Shown: piece after piece, positions 1 through 9,265 of the stretch
Numbering within the stretch: the first letter of the stretch is position 1
How the letters are laid out: every line of letters begins with the position of its first letter
From: Coxiella endosymbiont of Dermacentor marginatus
GTDB lineage: Bacteria; Pseudomonadota; Gammaproteobacteria; Coxiellales; Coxiellaceae
DNA: 64,000 nucleotides
Reading direction: 5' to 3'
NCBI RefSeq assembly: GCF_907164955.1
Contig: NZ_OU015521.1
Location: 1-64,000, forward strand
Notes under the pieces: generated by a model
What the model saw: the letters and a program-made list of their open reading frames with translations, nothing else
The model's database searches: none
What the model was told of the DNA's origin: nothing
Program-made: the position numbers and the translations under genes

Positions 1-440
1 AAGTCTATAATAGTCCTTTTGATCAGTCAACCAAATAAAATGATGAGTTAAAGAATTCGATGTGATAACTGTGAATCTATCACATCGAACTAATCAGTCA
101 AAATTTTAGGGTGATCAAAATGGAATATAAATTTTTGCTATAACATTTTCAGCTTCAATATGTCTAATTAAACAGATGCTTCAGGTCGAGAAGACAAGTA
201 CGATTGTTAAAATTTAAAGTTTGTAATCTACAGCGTGTGGAATAATACCGTACTAACAAGAGAGATCATGCACCCACTCCAAATTTTAGTAAAGATGCCC
301 GATATCTGAATATATTACAGTACCTTATCGATCATAATAGTCTATTTTAAAACTATTCGTAAAAATCTCCCGAACGAGTTGAGATTCAATGATCTGAGCT
401 TTACAATATAAAGCTTTTTCCATACTTTACTTAATCTTAC
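1..440. other. Gene-free stretch, possible hairpin
   Basis: No open frame of convincing length and no recognisable decayed gene. It holds a perfect 12-bp inverted repeat (arms 56-67 and 78-89, 10-nt loop). Read on the minus strand, the repeat is followed by a short T-rich stretch. It lies about 350 nt downstream of kdsB, so a distant terminator is possible but unproven. Confidence 0.5.
56..89. repeat. Perfect 12-bp inverted repeat
   Basis: Arms 56-67 and 78-89 are exact reverse complements, separated by 10 nt. The repeat stands alone in AT-rich, gene-free DNA. It could form a hairpin in a transcript from either strand. No U-tract long enough for a confident terminator follows on either side. 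Confidence 0.6.
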
Positions 441-1205
441 TTACCTAAAATATTCGCGAACTCGTTGTAGATCTTCTGCTGTATCAACGCCGGGTAAGCA
501 TTTTTCTTTTATAACTACCATATGAATACGGCCACCGTGCCATAAGATACGCAATTGCTCTAAAGCTTCAAGATTTTCTGCAGGACAGCTATCCCAAGAA
601 AGATATTCTCCTAAAAATCCAGCTCGATAAGCGTAAATACCGACGTGACGAAAATGAGAGCTGTTTAATTTAATACTCTCTTTACTATTATCTTTACTAT
701 TAAAGGTAAAACGATTCCATGGAATAGGGGCATGACTAAAATAAAGAGCATAGTTACGACGATTCAGAACCACTTTAGTGGTATTAGAATTAAATAAATC
801 GTCGATATCCGTAATTGGTGTACAAAGAGATGCTACTTTTACATTATCATGTTCACAAAGATCCTCTGCTAGTTTTCTAATAGCTACTGGGGTAATTAAT
901 GGCTCGTCACCTTGTAAGCAAACTACAATTTCATCATCCTCTAAACCCAAGGCAACAACAGCCTCTGCAACACGTTCAGTTCCGGACTGATGATCAGAAG
1001 AAGTCATACAAACCGTTGCTCCGAAGTCTTTTACTACTTTACTTATACGGTTATCGTCAGTTGCAATAACGACATCTTCTGCACCACTTTTCAAAGCACA
1101 GTCGTAAACGCGCTGAATCATCGACTTACCAGCAATATCTGCTAATACTTTACCCGGTAACCGGCTGGAATTATAATGAACCGGTATGATGACTCGGAAT
1201 TCCAT
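441..1205 (-). CDS. kdsB: 3-deoxy-manno-octulosonate cytidylyltransferase
   Basis: Activates KDO as CMP-KDO in the cytoplasm for attachment to lipid A. The sequence follows the family end to end: an N-terminal nucleotide-binding stretch ([15 protein letters not shown], family VIIPARYxSTRLPGK), [17 protein letters not shown] in the first third, [21 protein letters not shown], and a C-terminal [12 protein letters not shown]. Length is about 254 aa against roughly 250 normally. I chose the ATG at 1205, which puts the first strand right after the start as in homologues. The in-frame ATG at 1217 lies inside the preceding gene and has no ribosome site. The gene sits directly behind the Trm112-like gene, whose stop is 1 nt before this start, so the two are probably cotranscribed. 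It fits the retained kdsD and kdsC elsewhere in the window. Confidence 0.95.
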   Translation of the reverse strand: MEFRVIIPVHYNSSRLPGKVLADIAGKSMIQRVYDCALKSGAEDVVIATDDNRISKVVKDFGATVCMTSSDHQSGTERVAEAVVALGLEDDEIVVCLQGDEPLITPVAIRKLAEDLCEHDNVKVASLCTPITDIDDLFNSNTTKVVLNRRNYALYFSHAPIPWNRFTFNSKDNSKESIKLNSSHFRHVGIYAYRAGFLGEYLSWDSCPAENLEALEQLRILWHGGRIHMVVIKEKCLPGVDTAEDLQRVREYFR

Positions 1206-1206
1206 C

Positions 1207-1383
1207 TTATCTCTCATTTTCTGTTAATAAATGGGCTTTGTCAGCTAACATTACTGGGATGCCTGCTTGAATAGGATAGGCTATTTTATCAAATCGGCAA
1301 TGGAGTTCTTCCAACTCTTTCTTATATACCAATTTACCTTTGCAAAGCGGGCAAGCCAATATTTCTAATAGTCTTTTATCCAT
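1207..1383 (-). CDS. Trm112-like zinc-ribbon protein (YcaR family)
   Basis: A protein of about 58 residues with the Trm112/YcaR pattern: [17 protein letters not shown] at the start, containing CPxC, and GIPVML near the end. In Trm112 proteins such ribbons activate methyltransferases; the bacterial role of YcaR is not well defined. Only one CxxC pair is seen, as in many bacterial members. I chose ATG at 1383 because GGAG lies 7 nt upstream; an upstream in-frame TTG at 1395 overlaps that ribosome site. It pairs with kdsB directly downstream, the same neighbour as in Escherichia coli. Confidence 0.85.
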   Translation of the reverse strand: MDKRLLEILACPLCKGKLVYKKELEELHCRFDKIAYPIQAGIPVMLADKAHLLTENER

Positions 1384-2232
1384 CAATAACTCCAACCCCT
1401 AAAAAGCTATGGGAAACAATTTATCATTTTTAAACTAAGAATCAATAGGTTTTAATCAGTAGCTTTTTCTTATATTACAATTAAGAGGATGGTATTTACG
1501 TAGTCATATAAAGAACGCTAAATTGAGTGATTATAATAATATGAAAAAGCAAAAAGAACGATAACTATAAAAAGATGAGGATCTAGAGAAAAGAAAAAAT
1601 TCAAAAATCATTCGATTTACATATGAATAGTAATATCATACTTTTTACTTAAAACATCTGAGTTTTTTCTGCTTCCGAAAGATCCTGATAAAATCAACTA
1701 CTAAAATGAAAAAACTAAATCACTAGTGAGTGGCTTTAAAAATTTTAATAAATTTAGAATTCTAATATACTCGTAGTAAATACAGATTCAATTACTTGGT
1801 GATTTATTTTATTCTTTGTTAAATTTTAATAGCCAAAATCATGTCTTTAAAATAATACAAATTTTCTTTCCATTTAATGAGTAAGATACGCTTAAGAAAA
1901 AATTGATGGTTATGATATGATGACTCAGAGATTCGCGGCATAATCACTGAATGATTTATTTTACTATAAATAGGAATTGCGAAGAAGAAATTTTTGTTAA
2001 GAGTCACACATAAAAAAGCATAACAGAAATAAATAATAAATACGTAATTAGTGCCTGATTAATACATGTTTGAGTTGATAAATTAAAAATCTTTACCTCT
2101 TTACTAAACTAAAAAAATTATCAATTAGTATTCCTAAAAAAGCGCGAAAAAGCGCGAACGATATGGGGGCTAAAGACTCAATTTCTTCCTTTCTCCCGAT
2201 ATTTATATTTTCAAAGTTTGAAATCCCGCCGC
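1384..2232. other. Gene-free AT-rich stretch
   Basis: About 850 bases between the Trm112-like gene and the oxyR-like gene. The one open frame of about 60 codons on the minus strand near 1819-2007 has no ribosome site, low-complexity composition and no family resemblance. I see no recognisable pseudogene, RNA or repeat. Confidence 0.5.
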
Positions 2233-3177
2233 TTACCCTAACATATAACTTGAGTTAAAACAAGAGACAGTAGTATGGATTACTTTTACTATTTCTTTCT
2301 GAGTTATTACTTTTCTGATTCGAGTAATTACATTTTTTAATAAAATCTTTTGAGTGCTTGAAGGTCGCCAAGCTATTCCGATCGTTCTCATAGGTTTAGG
2401 TGAATTAAAAGGCAAGTAACAAATATTATCACTGGGATAACAAGATAATTTAGGCATCAAAGTCATACCCACATTAGCAGCTACCATATGCCTTAGAGTT
2501 TCCAAACTAGTCGCTTGGAAACTCTTTGTTTCTGAAGTAGTTAACCGACGAAAAACTGATAAGGCTTGATCACGCAAACAATGACCTTCCTCGAGTAAAA
2601 GCAAGGTCTTATTTTCCAAATCAGATAACGTAAGCATTTTATGCTTAGCTAATGTATGATGACGAGGTAAAGCCAAGAAGAACTCTTCTTCAAATAAGGG
2701 TAAGATTTCTAAATCTTCTTCTTCGATTAAGGGAATTGCCAATAGAACAGCATTTAATTTCCCTTGAATTAATTTCTCTATCAAAGTAGTAGTTTTTTCT
2801 TCTCTAAGATAGAGAATAAGATCTGGAAATGTCTTTATCAAATCTGGAATAATATGCGGTAAAAGATAAGGGCCTACAGTAGGAATGATACCCAAATGCA
2901 GCTCACCTCTAAAAGGATTCTTTGCTTGAGCTGCAATCTCTTGCATAGCAGTTACCTGCAGTATAATGCTACGTGCTTTTTCAGTAATCTTCTCACCCAT
3001 TTCTGTTAAGAAAACTTTTTTATTGGTTCGCTCGATTAATTGAATACCTAGATTTTCTTCTAATTTTTTTATTTGCATACTCAGGGCTGGTTGGCTCACG
3101 AAACATGCTTTTGCTGCTTTGCCAAAATGGCAGTGGGCTGCTAAAGCAATCAAATATTCTAAATCTCGAAGATTCAT
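2233..3177 (-). CDS. oxyR: OxyR-like LysR-family regulator
   Basis: LysR-type transcription factor of 314 aa. An N-terminal winged helix-turn-helix (residues 1-60, with FGKAAKACFVSQPALSMQIKKLE) precedes a two-lobed sensor domain. The OxyR signature is clear: GIIPTVGPYLLP near 96-107, EEGHCLRDQAL at 197-206 and QATSLETLRHMVAANVGMTL near 221-240. In E. coli OxyR, Cys199 and Cys208 form the peroxide-sensing disulfide. Here the first cysteine is Cys200, but the position of the second (209) is phenylalanine. The protein may therefore sense through a single thiol or act as a constitutive regulator. The C-terminus carries a short extension ending SSYMLG. No ahpC or katG is adjacent. The frame is intact and the start ATG agrees with the family. 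Confidence 0.88.
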   Translation of the reverse strand: MNLRDLEYLIALAAHCHFGKAAKACFVSQPALSMQIKKLEENLGIQLIERTNKKVFLTEMGEKITEKARSIILQVTAMQEIAAQAKNPFRGELHLGIIPTVGPYLLPHIIPDLIKTFPDLILYLREEKTTTLIEKLIQGKLNAVLLAIPLIEEEDLEILPLFEEEFFLALPRHHTLAKHKMLTLSDLENKTLLLLEEGHCLRDQALSVFRRLTTSETKSFQATSLETLRHMVAANVGMTLMPKLSCYPSDNICYLPFNSPKPMRTIGIAWRPSSTQKILLKNVITRIRKVITQKEIVKVIHTTVSCFNSSYMLG

Positions 3178-3869
3178 AAATAGATTTTACTAATTTATCA
3201 TACATTTTTCTAATCAAAATAAATGTTCAAACGATTTACAATTATTAATCAACTTAAAAATCGCTCTAAGTTAATTATTATTTTTCCTAAGATCGAAGAT
3301 GAAACAGCAAGATACTCTAAAGTTTCTCTGCAAATATGGATCGATTGTTTTATTCCATATTTAAACTTTGGAAACAGAAAATTCTCATACGTAAGAATAT
3401 GTTATGACTAGATTATCTCTATAATTTTTTTCATCATTATTTAAGAAAATACTTAAAAATATCTTCAAATTATTTCTAGTTTTTCTACTACTTTTTTGAA
3501 TTTTTTTATCTAAGAAATAAAAATTCGAATCAAATTTTAAAGAATATTTTTCTAAAATCTTTTATTTTCCCTAAGAAAAATGAGGATATTTTGATAATTA
3601 CAAATTTTTATAAGAGAGTATAATACTTCTCGCTAAGTTTTCGAGAAATATTGAGAATTATTTATTCTTCTATAGCCTCAATTGTATCCGTCAAAATTCT
3701 TTTCTTATTAAAGGATACATTCAAGATTTGCTAACTTATTTTTTTAATAGTTTTCTGACTGTTCTTTGCCTTTCTAAGAGCGAGCAGATTTGGGTTTTAT
3801 CATTTTGATTCTGTCTAATTTACTTAATTTATGTGAATTAGACGCATTTGGTTTCAAAAATTAAACTTA
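3178..3869. other. Gene-free AT-rich stretch
   Basis: Almost 700 bases between the oxyR-like gene and tRNA-Pro. A 62-codon open frame at 3223-3411 has no ribosome site and no family resemblance. I see nothing else that I can support. Confidence 0.5.
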
Positions 3870-3943
3870 TCGGGACGGTAGGATTTGAACCTACGACCAC
3901 TTGCACCCCATGCAAGCGCGCTACCAGGCTGCGCTACGCCCCG
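3870..3943 (-). tRNA. tRNA-Pro (anticodon GGG)
   Basis: Cloverleaf on the minus strand. A 7-bp acceptor stem starts CGGGGCG, the D arm contains AGCGCAGCCTGGTAGCGC, the anticodon stem is CTTGC/GCAAG with loop ATGGGGT, and the T arm contains GGTTCAAATCC. The anticodon GGG reads CCC/CCU. The discriminator is A; the 3' CCA is not encoded. Transcribed alone as far as can be seen. Confidence 0.95.
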
Positions 3944-4368
3944 AATGAAAAGTAAAATTCGTATTATAAAATCATTAGCTTAATTTACAATGGAATTTTA
4001 AAAAAATGATGTTGTTTATACCTTTTCTTAGAGTTATTGAATTTCATTAAAAAAGTGTTTCTTTGACATCTCTGCTTTGTAGAGTATACAGGCATGTTTT
4101 AAAAAATTAATTTTCGTATAATCAACGCTTTTTTAAATTTATATTTAATTTTATTTTGATAGCAAGGTTTTCAAAGAAAGGGATGACGACTAAGCCATCT
4201 CTAAAACCATCATAGCTTTCTCAAATTCAGAAATCGCTTGATGGGATAGTACGACGGCTTTTTATGGATTTGTAGTTTTAGTGTCCTTGTTTATCTTTGG
4301 AAGCGTTGGCAGTTAGTTTCTGCTTAGTATCTTCGATGATATAAATTTTTAAAGAATAGAGAGCAAAC
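3944..4368. other. Gene-free stretch downstream of ihfA
   Basis: About 425 bases between the end of ihfA and the 5' side of tRNA-Pro. No open frame, hairpin with U-tract or decayed gene is recognisable. Confidence 0.45.
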
Positions 4369-4680
4369 TCACTTTTTTAGAATTCCTTGTAGTTTAACAT
4401 TTTTCTCCACTCTGGATTTGAGTTTGTGGCCGGCACGAAATGTCACAACACGCCGTGCCGTAATAGAAATTGCCTCGCCAGTTTTAGGATTGCGCCCAGG
4501 ACGTTGTTTTTTATCACGCAGATTAAAATTACCAAATCCTGATAATTTTACAGACTCTCCTCTTTCTAATGAAAAACGGATATCTTCAAAGAACAATTCA
4601 ACTAATTCTTTCGCCTCTCGCTTGTTTAAGTGCACTAAATTAAACAAGTATCCTGTCAAGTCAGTTTTCGTAAGCGCCAT
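4369..4680 (-). CDS. ihfA: Integration host factor subunit alpha
   Basis: DNA-bending HU/IHF-family subunit of 103 aa. It follows E. coli IhfA from [13 protein letters not shown] through [15 protein letters not shown] and [14 protein letters not shown] to the DNA-minor-groove arm [10 protein letters not shown] and [17 protein letters not shown]. The conserved proline of the arm tip is present. It starts 6 nt after the pheT stop, the usual pheT-ihfA arrangement in gammaproteobacteria, so it is the last gene of the thrS operon. The likely partner IhfB is not in the window. Confidence 0.97.
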   Translation of the reverse strand: MALTKTDLTGYLFNLVHLNKREAKELVELFFEDIRFSLERGESVKLSGFGNFNLRDKKQRPGRNPKTGEAISITARRVVTFRAGHKLKSRVEKNVKLQGILKK

Positions 4681-4686
4681 CGGCTT

Positions 4687-7068
4687 TTATGCCCTCAATT
4701 TGGCATTGAACTTACGCTCAAGATCAGCGATTATGCGTTCAATGATCTGTTTAATGTCTTTGTCTATTAGAGTGCGCGATGGGTCTTGAAAGATTAATCC
4801 CAAAGCAACACTTTTTTTTCCAAATTCAATATGTTCATTGCTTTCGTATATATCAAAAATTTCACTCATGATCAATAAATGTCCGGCACTTTGAGCAATT
4901 TCTTCTTCGATTTGCGACGCTTCAACGTCTCGATCTACTACAATGGCAAGATCACGACGGGCAGCAGGAAATTTAGAGTTAGGTTGATAGTGGGGCAATT
5001 TTTTCTTCGTAATAGTCTTAAGTTCCACTTCAAAAAGATAAGGAGTACCCCATAGGTCTAACTTCTCTACCAGCATAGGATGTAAGGCACCCATATAACC
5101 AATACAAGTCTTTTTAAAGTACAAAGCAGCACATCGACCTGGGTGTAAGGCAGGATGCTCCGCACATATAAAACGAAAATCTTTTTTAGAGCAGCTAAGA
5201 GATAATAGAATACTGACATCTCCTTTCAAGTCATAAAAATCGACTGAACGTTCTTTTTCTCCCCATTGCAAGCTATGAACATCTCCTACAATTAATCCAG
5301 CTGCTTTAACTGGCTGATTCCATTTTCCCTCACTTTTAATAAAACAGTTACCGATTTCAAATAGTCTTACACGCTGAATTTGACGAGATTGATTGTATCT
5401 CGCTGTAGTAACAAGCCCAGGCCATAAACTGTTACGCATGACATTCATATCGTTCGTAATCGGATTAGAAAGGGTAAGAGATTCTACATTGGGATTAAGC
5501 TGACTTTGCAATTTATCATCGACAAAACTATAATTCATAACCTCATTATACCCCCGATCGACCATTAAACAGCGAATTCGGACTAGGTTTACTTCCGTCT
5601 CTGACAGAGGGGGTAGAGTCATTTTACAGTTCAAAATGGTTTGAGGAATACGCTCATAGTTATATAATCGTGCTATCTCCTCAATTAAATCTATTTCTTG
5701 AGTGATATCAAAACGATAACTGGGCACTGTCACTTGCCAACCATTTACTTTTAACTGAAGGACCATTCCTAAAGAACTTAAAATTTGATGAACTTCTTTA
5801 TCAGAAATTTCTACACCTAATAATTTCTTAATTTGTTCACGACGTAAATCAACTGTTTTAATAGTAGGAAAAGTTTCTTTAATGAGTTGATCTTCGATAG
5901 GACCAGGTTTTCCGCCAGTAATTGCTAATAATAATTCCGTTGCACGTTCTATTGCTAGTTTTTGCAGTTTGAAATCAACACCACGTTCAAATCGATACGA
6001 GGAATCCGTATTTAAACCATAATATCGTGCCGTCAAAGCAATATTGCTTGGTGTAAAATACGCACTTCCCAAAAAGATATTGTTTGTTTTTTCATTAACG
6101 ACTGAATTAGCACCCTCTATAACTCCAGCAATAGCATGTACTTGATTTTCATCTACAATGACTAAGGTATTATTATTTAAAGTGATTTCTGTTCCGTTGA
6201 TTAAGACAATTTTTTCTCCGGAATTTGCATAGCGCACACAAATCTCACCAGATAATTGATTCAAATCAAATGCGTGTATAGGCTGGCCCCATTCCAACAT
6301 TACATAATTCATAACATCTATAATGGGATGGATAGAATATAATCCACTGCGACGCAAGCGTTCTCGCATCAAAAGCGGTGTTTGAGCATTTCTATCAATA
6401 TTACAGATAATCCGACTGACATAATGCGGACAAGCTTCTTTTGCTTGTATATAAATAGGAAAAATAGCATCGATAGTCGACTCAAAGCTGGCTACTTTGG
6501 GTGTTTTTACAGAAAGCCGTTTAATAGCGCCTATTTCATTAGCGATTCCTCGAACACTAGCACAATCACCTCGATTAGGTGTTAAATCAATATCAAAAAT
6601 AGAATCTTTTAATTGTAAATAATCGTGTAAATCTTTTCCAACAGGGGCATTAGAGGGAAGCTCCATGATGGATCCGCTTTGATATTCAAACAATCCTAAT
6701 TCCCATTCTGAACATAACATTCCATATGAAACTACACCCTGCAATTTGGTTTTTTTAATCTTCAGATCGCCTACTCGGCCGCCAATTAAGGCAACAGGAA
6801 CTTTCAGACCAGCACGCACATTAGTTGCTTCACACACAATTTCTAAGATCTCAGTTTTTCCTACATTCACCTGACAAAGAGACAATCGATCTACATCGGC
6901 ATTTTTCTTTGTAGATAGTATTTCTCCTACCACTACTTTTTTAAAAGAGTGAGCGACAGGATCAATAGAATGAACCTCCAAACCAAATAAAGTAAGTTGT
7001 TCTGCTAAGTGCTTAGTGTTAACTGGGGGATTTATCCATTCGCGAAGCCAAGTTTCACTTAATTTCAT
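4687..7068 (-). CDS. pheT: Phenylalanyl-tRNA synthetase beta chain
   Basis: Large subunit of the alpha2-beta2 PheRS, 793 aa against 795 in E. coli. Domains in order: an N-terminal EMAP-like tRNA-binding domain (about 40-150, with VVVGEILSTKKNADVDRLSLC), a B3/B4 editing domain (about 200-380), a B5 domain (about 400-475), a catalytic-like fold, and a C-terminal ferredoxin-like anticodon-binding domain (about 700-793, with FPAARRDLAIVVDRDV). No frame break. It starts 3 nt after the pheS stop and is followed by ihfA at 6 nt, so it belongs to the same transcript. Confidence 0.97.
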   Translation of the reverse strand: MKLSETWLREWINPPVNTKHLAEQLTLFGLEVHSIDPVAHSFKKVVVGEILSTKKNADVDRLSLCQVNVGKTEILEIVCEATNVRAGLKVPVALIGGRVGDLKIKKTKLQGVVSYGMLCSEWELGLFEYQSGSIMELPSNAPVGKDLHDYLQLKDSIFDIDLTPNRGDCASVRGIANEIGAIKRLSVKTPKVASFESTIDAIFPIYIQAKEACPHYVSRIICNIDRNAQTPLLMRERLRRSGLYSIHPIIDVMNYVMLEWGQPIHAFDLNQLSGEICVRYANSGEKIVLINGTEITLNNNTLVIVDENQVHAIAGVIEGANSVVNEKTNNIFLGSAYFTPSNIALTARYYGLNTDSSYRFERGVDFKLQKLAIERATELLLAITGGKPGPIEDQLIKETFPTIKTVDLRREQIKKLLGVEISDKEVHQILSSLGMVLQLKVNGWQVTVPSYRFDITQEIDLIEEIARLYNYERIPQTILNCKMTLPPLSETEVNLVRIRCLMVDRGYNEVMNYSFVDDKLQSQLNPNVESLTLSNPITNDMNVMRNSLWPGLVTTARYNQSRQIQRVRLFEIGNCFIKSEGKWNQPVKAAGLIVGDVHSLQWGEKERSVDFYDLKGDVSILLSLSCSKKDFRFICAEHPALHPGRCAALYFKKTCIGYMGALHPMLVEKLDLWGTPYLFEVELKTITKKKLPHYQPNSKFPAARRDLAIVVDRDVEASQIEEEIAQSAGHLLIMSEIFDIYESNEHIEFGKKSVALGLIFQDPSRTLIDKDIKQIIERIIADLERKFNAKLRA

Positions 7069-7071
7069 AAA

Positions 7072-8058
7072 TTAAAACTGCCTCAAAAAACGCAAATCAT
7101 TTTCAAAAAAGAGACGTAAATCGGGCACCCCATAGCGCAACATAGCTAATCGATCTAAACCAACACCAAAAGCAAAACCGTTATATTCATCAGGATTAAT
7201 ATTTACATTACGTAATACATTTGGATGAACCATACCGCAACCCAAGACTTCTAGCCAGCTTTTGGTAGTTGGTTGATAAATATTAATTTCAGCAGAAGGT
7301 TTGGTAAAAGGGAAATATGAAGGACGAAAGCACAAACGAAATTTAGTTTCAAAAAAACAATTTAAAAATTGTTGCAACAAACCCTTTAGATCCGCAAAAG
7401 TACATTGTTTATCTACTACCAATCCTTCCGCTTGATGAAACATAGGTGTATGAGTAGGATCAAAATCACGGCGATATGCCCGCCCTAACGCAATTAATCG
7501 AATTGGTGCGCATTTTTTCTTCATTTGACGTATTTGTACATTGGAAGTATGCGTTCGTAATAACTGGTTATCTGAAAAATAAAAAGTATCTACCATTGTC
7601 CGCGCAGGATGCTTAGAAGGAATATTTAATGCTTCAAAATTATGATACTCGTCCTCAACTTCTGGGCCATCGACAACCTGAAAACCTAGAGAAGTAAATA
7701 AGTTGGTTACTCGTTCAGAAACATGAGTAATAGGGTGGATAGTACCAAGACTGTCATAACGACCTCGAAGGGTAACATCAATTTTTTCTTGCGTTAACTT
7801 TTCATGCAAGACTTTTTCACGCAGCTGTACAAATTTTTTATTGAGTAAAATCTGAATTTCATGCTTAATTTCATTAATCGCTTTTCCAAATTTTGATCGC
7901 TCTTTGAAAGAAAATATCTCTAACGATTTTAGTAAGTCAGTTACTTTTCCCCTTTTACCAAGATAACTAACGCGAATTTTTTCCAGAGTGGATTCATCGG
8001 GCGCTTCTTCGATGAATTTTCTAGCGGTTTGCAATAAAGATCCTAACTGAGCCTGCAT
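7072..8058 (-). CDS. pheS: Phenylalanyl-tRNA synthetase alpha chain
   Basis: Catalytic subunit of PheRS, 328 aa, the usual length. It has an N-terminal coiled coil (about 1-100) followed by a class II synthetase core. Motif 2 is around LIALGRAYRRDFDPTHTPMFHQ, the Phe-binding region is WLEVLGCGMVHPNVL, and motif 3 is GFAFGVGLDRLAMLRYGV. It starts only 10 nt after the rplT stop. There is therefore no room for a PheM-type leader peptide and attenuator as in E. coli, and pheST is probably driven from upstream together with the ribosomal protein genes. Confidence 0.97.
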   Translation of the reverse strand: MQAQLGSLLQTARKFIEEAPDESTLEKIRVSYLGKRGKVTDLLKSLEIFSFKERSKFGKAINEIKHEIQILLNKKFVQLREKVLHEKLTQEKIDVTLRGRYDSLGTIHPITHVSERVTNLFTSLGFQVVDGPEVEDEYHNFEALNIPSKHPARTMVDTFYFSDNQLLRTHTSNVQIRQMKKKCAPIRLIALGRAYRRDFDPTHTPMFHQAEGLVVDKQCTFADLKGLLQQFLNCFFETKFRLCFRPSYFPFTKPSAEINIYQPTTKSWLEVLGCGMVHPNVLRNVNINPDEYNGFAFGVGLDRLAMLRYGVPDLRLFFENDLRFLRQF

Positions 8059-8068
8059 AATTCGCGTA

Positions 8069-8431
8069 TTATGATGTGTTTAATGTAAGCTTGGCTTTCC
8101 CAGCTAATTTTCCAAAAGCAACTTTATCATTGACTGCTAAATCCGCCAATACTTTACGATCAATAAGAATTACTGCTTTATTTAATCCATTAATCAGACT
8201 ATTATAGGAAAGACCGTGTTCTCGTGCACCAGCATTGATACGCATAATCCATAAAGAACGAAATTGACGCTTTCGCTGTTTGCGATCACGATAAGCGTAT
8301 TGGGCTGCTTTAATTACGGCTTGTTTCGCCACACGATAGATACGACTGCGAGCACCATAATAGCCTTTTGCTTTGCGTAATATTTTTTTATGACGAGCCC
8401 TTGCGGTAACACCTCGCTTTACTCTTGGCAT
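8069..8431 (-). CDS. rplT: 50S ribosomal protein L20
   Basis: L20 of 120 aa, including [39 protein letters not shown] and [18 protein letters not shown]. It binds 23S rRNA early in large-subunit assembly. In E. coli L20 represses its own operon through a pseudoknot in the mRNA; the 94-nt gap to rpmI could hold such a site, but I cannot show it. Start ATG and length are as in the family. Followed closely by pheS. Confidence 0.98.
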   Translation of the reverse strand: MPRVKRGVTARARHKKILRKAKGYYGARSRIYRVAKQAVIKAAQYAYRDRKQRKRQFRSLWIMRINAGAREHGLSYNSLINGLNKAVILIDRKVLADLAVNDKVAFGKLAGKAKLTLNTS

Positions 8432-8525
8432 GTTATTTCTCCACTACAAACTCAAAAACTCCTCTCCATCTAATTCTTTCTCCAGAAAAAAGGATAGGAG
8501 ACCATATGAAGAATTTAACCAAACC

Positions 8526-8720
8526 TTAAATTCCCAACATTTTTTTAATTACTCTAATATCGCTTTTAGCGATCCGATGCAGTTTTCGTAATCGACGTTT
8601 CCGTTTTTGCGATTTTTTAGTCAAAATATGATTATGATTAGCTGCAGCTTGCTTGATAGCATCCTGTCCTGTTTTTTTAAACCGTTTCGTAACTCCACGA
8701 TTAGTCTTTAATTTCGGCAT
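8526..8720 (-). CDS. rpmI: 50S ribosomal protein L35
   Basis: Small basic protein of 64 aa with the L35 pattern ([18 protein letters not shown] at the start, [15 protein letters not shown] in the middle). I chose ATG at 8720 because it gives the family length and has a good ribosome site (GGAAG, about 4 nt upstream). An open frame continues 11 codons further upstream but adds non-conserved residues. It lies between infC and rplT as in most bacteria. Confidence 0.96.
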   Translation of the reverse strand: MPKLKTNRGVTKRFKKTGQDAIKQAAANHNHILTKKSQKRKRRLRKLHRIAKSDIRVIKKMLGI

Positions 8721-8749
8721 GACTTCCACCACTCTTTGTTTTATTACTC

Positions 8750-9262
8750 TCATCCCTTACCTTTCATAATCACCATCGTCATTTGACGACCTTCTAGCTT
8801 TGGTTCTTGTTCAATAACAATGTTTTCTAAGTCCCGCTTGACACGATTTAGCAATTCCAATCCTAATTCCCGATGTTGCATCTCTCGTCCCCTAAAACGC
8901 AGACTCACTTTTACCTTATCTCTACGCTCTAAAAAGGCTGCGATTTTACGTAACTTAACTTGATAATCTCCTGCATCCGTTCCGGGGCGAAATTTCACTT
9001 CTTTAAGCTGCATCAACCGTTGTTTTTTCTTTTGAGTTGCTTTCCTCTTGCTTTGTTCAAACTGGTACTTACCAAAATCCATAATACGACAGACAGGTGG
9101 TCTATCTGTTGGAGAAACCTCAACTAAATCCAACTCCGCCTCTTCAGAAAGGGCTAATGCTCGCTCAATTCTCATGATTCCCATCTGCTCACCCTTATCA
9201 TCAATTAATCGCACTTCTGGGACACAGATTTGCTTATTGACGCGTGTTCGTTTCGATCTGAT
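8750..9262 (-). CDS. infC: Translation initiation factor IF-3, AUC start
   Basis: IF-3 of 170 aa: an N-terminal domain ([19 protein letters not shown], family [17 protein letters not shown]), a lysine-rich linker near 75-85, and a C-terminal domain with [18 protein letters not shown] and [16 protein letters not shown]. The frame has no ATG upstream of the conserved N-terminus. A GTG at 9214 would cut off 16 conserved residues. The AUC codon at 9262-9260 begins exactly where homologues begin and has GAGGAG with the GGAG 7 nt before it; the next codon but one upstream is a stop. E. coli infC starts at AUU, which lets IF-3 repress its own translation, so AUC here suggests the same control. The thrS stop lies 3 nt before this start. 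Confidence 0.95.
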   Translation of the reverse strand: MRSKRTRVNKQICVPEVRLIDDKGEQMGIMRIERALALSEEAELDLVEVSPTDRPPVCRIMDFGKYQFEQSKRKATQKKKQRLMQLKEVKFRPGTDAGDYQVKLRKIAAFLERRDKVKVSLRFRGREMQHRELGLELLNRVKRDLENIVIEQEPKLEGRQMTMVIMKGKG

Positions 9263-9265
9263 ATG

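Noticed and set aside
1819-2007. Minus-strand frame of 62 codons between the Trm112-like and oxyR-like genes
   Set aside because: No start signals and a composition typical of translated AT-rich DNA.
3223-3411. Plus-strand frame of 62 codons upstream of oxyR
   Set aside because: No ribosome site, no motif, and the neighbouring sequence gives no support for a gene.
4418-4789. Long plus-strand frame opposite ihfA and pheT
   Set aside because: Antisense shadow of two strongly conserved genes with no ribosome site.
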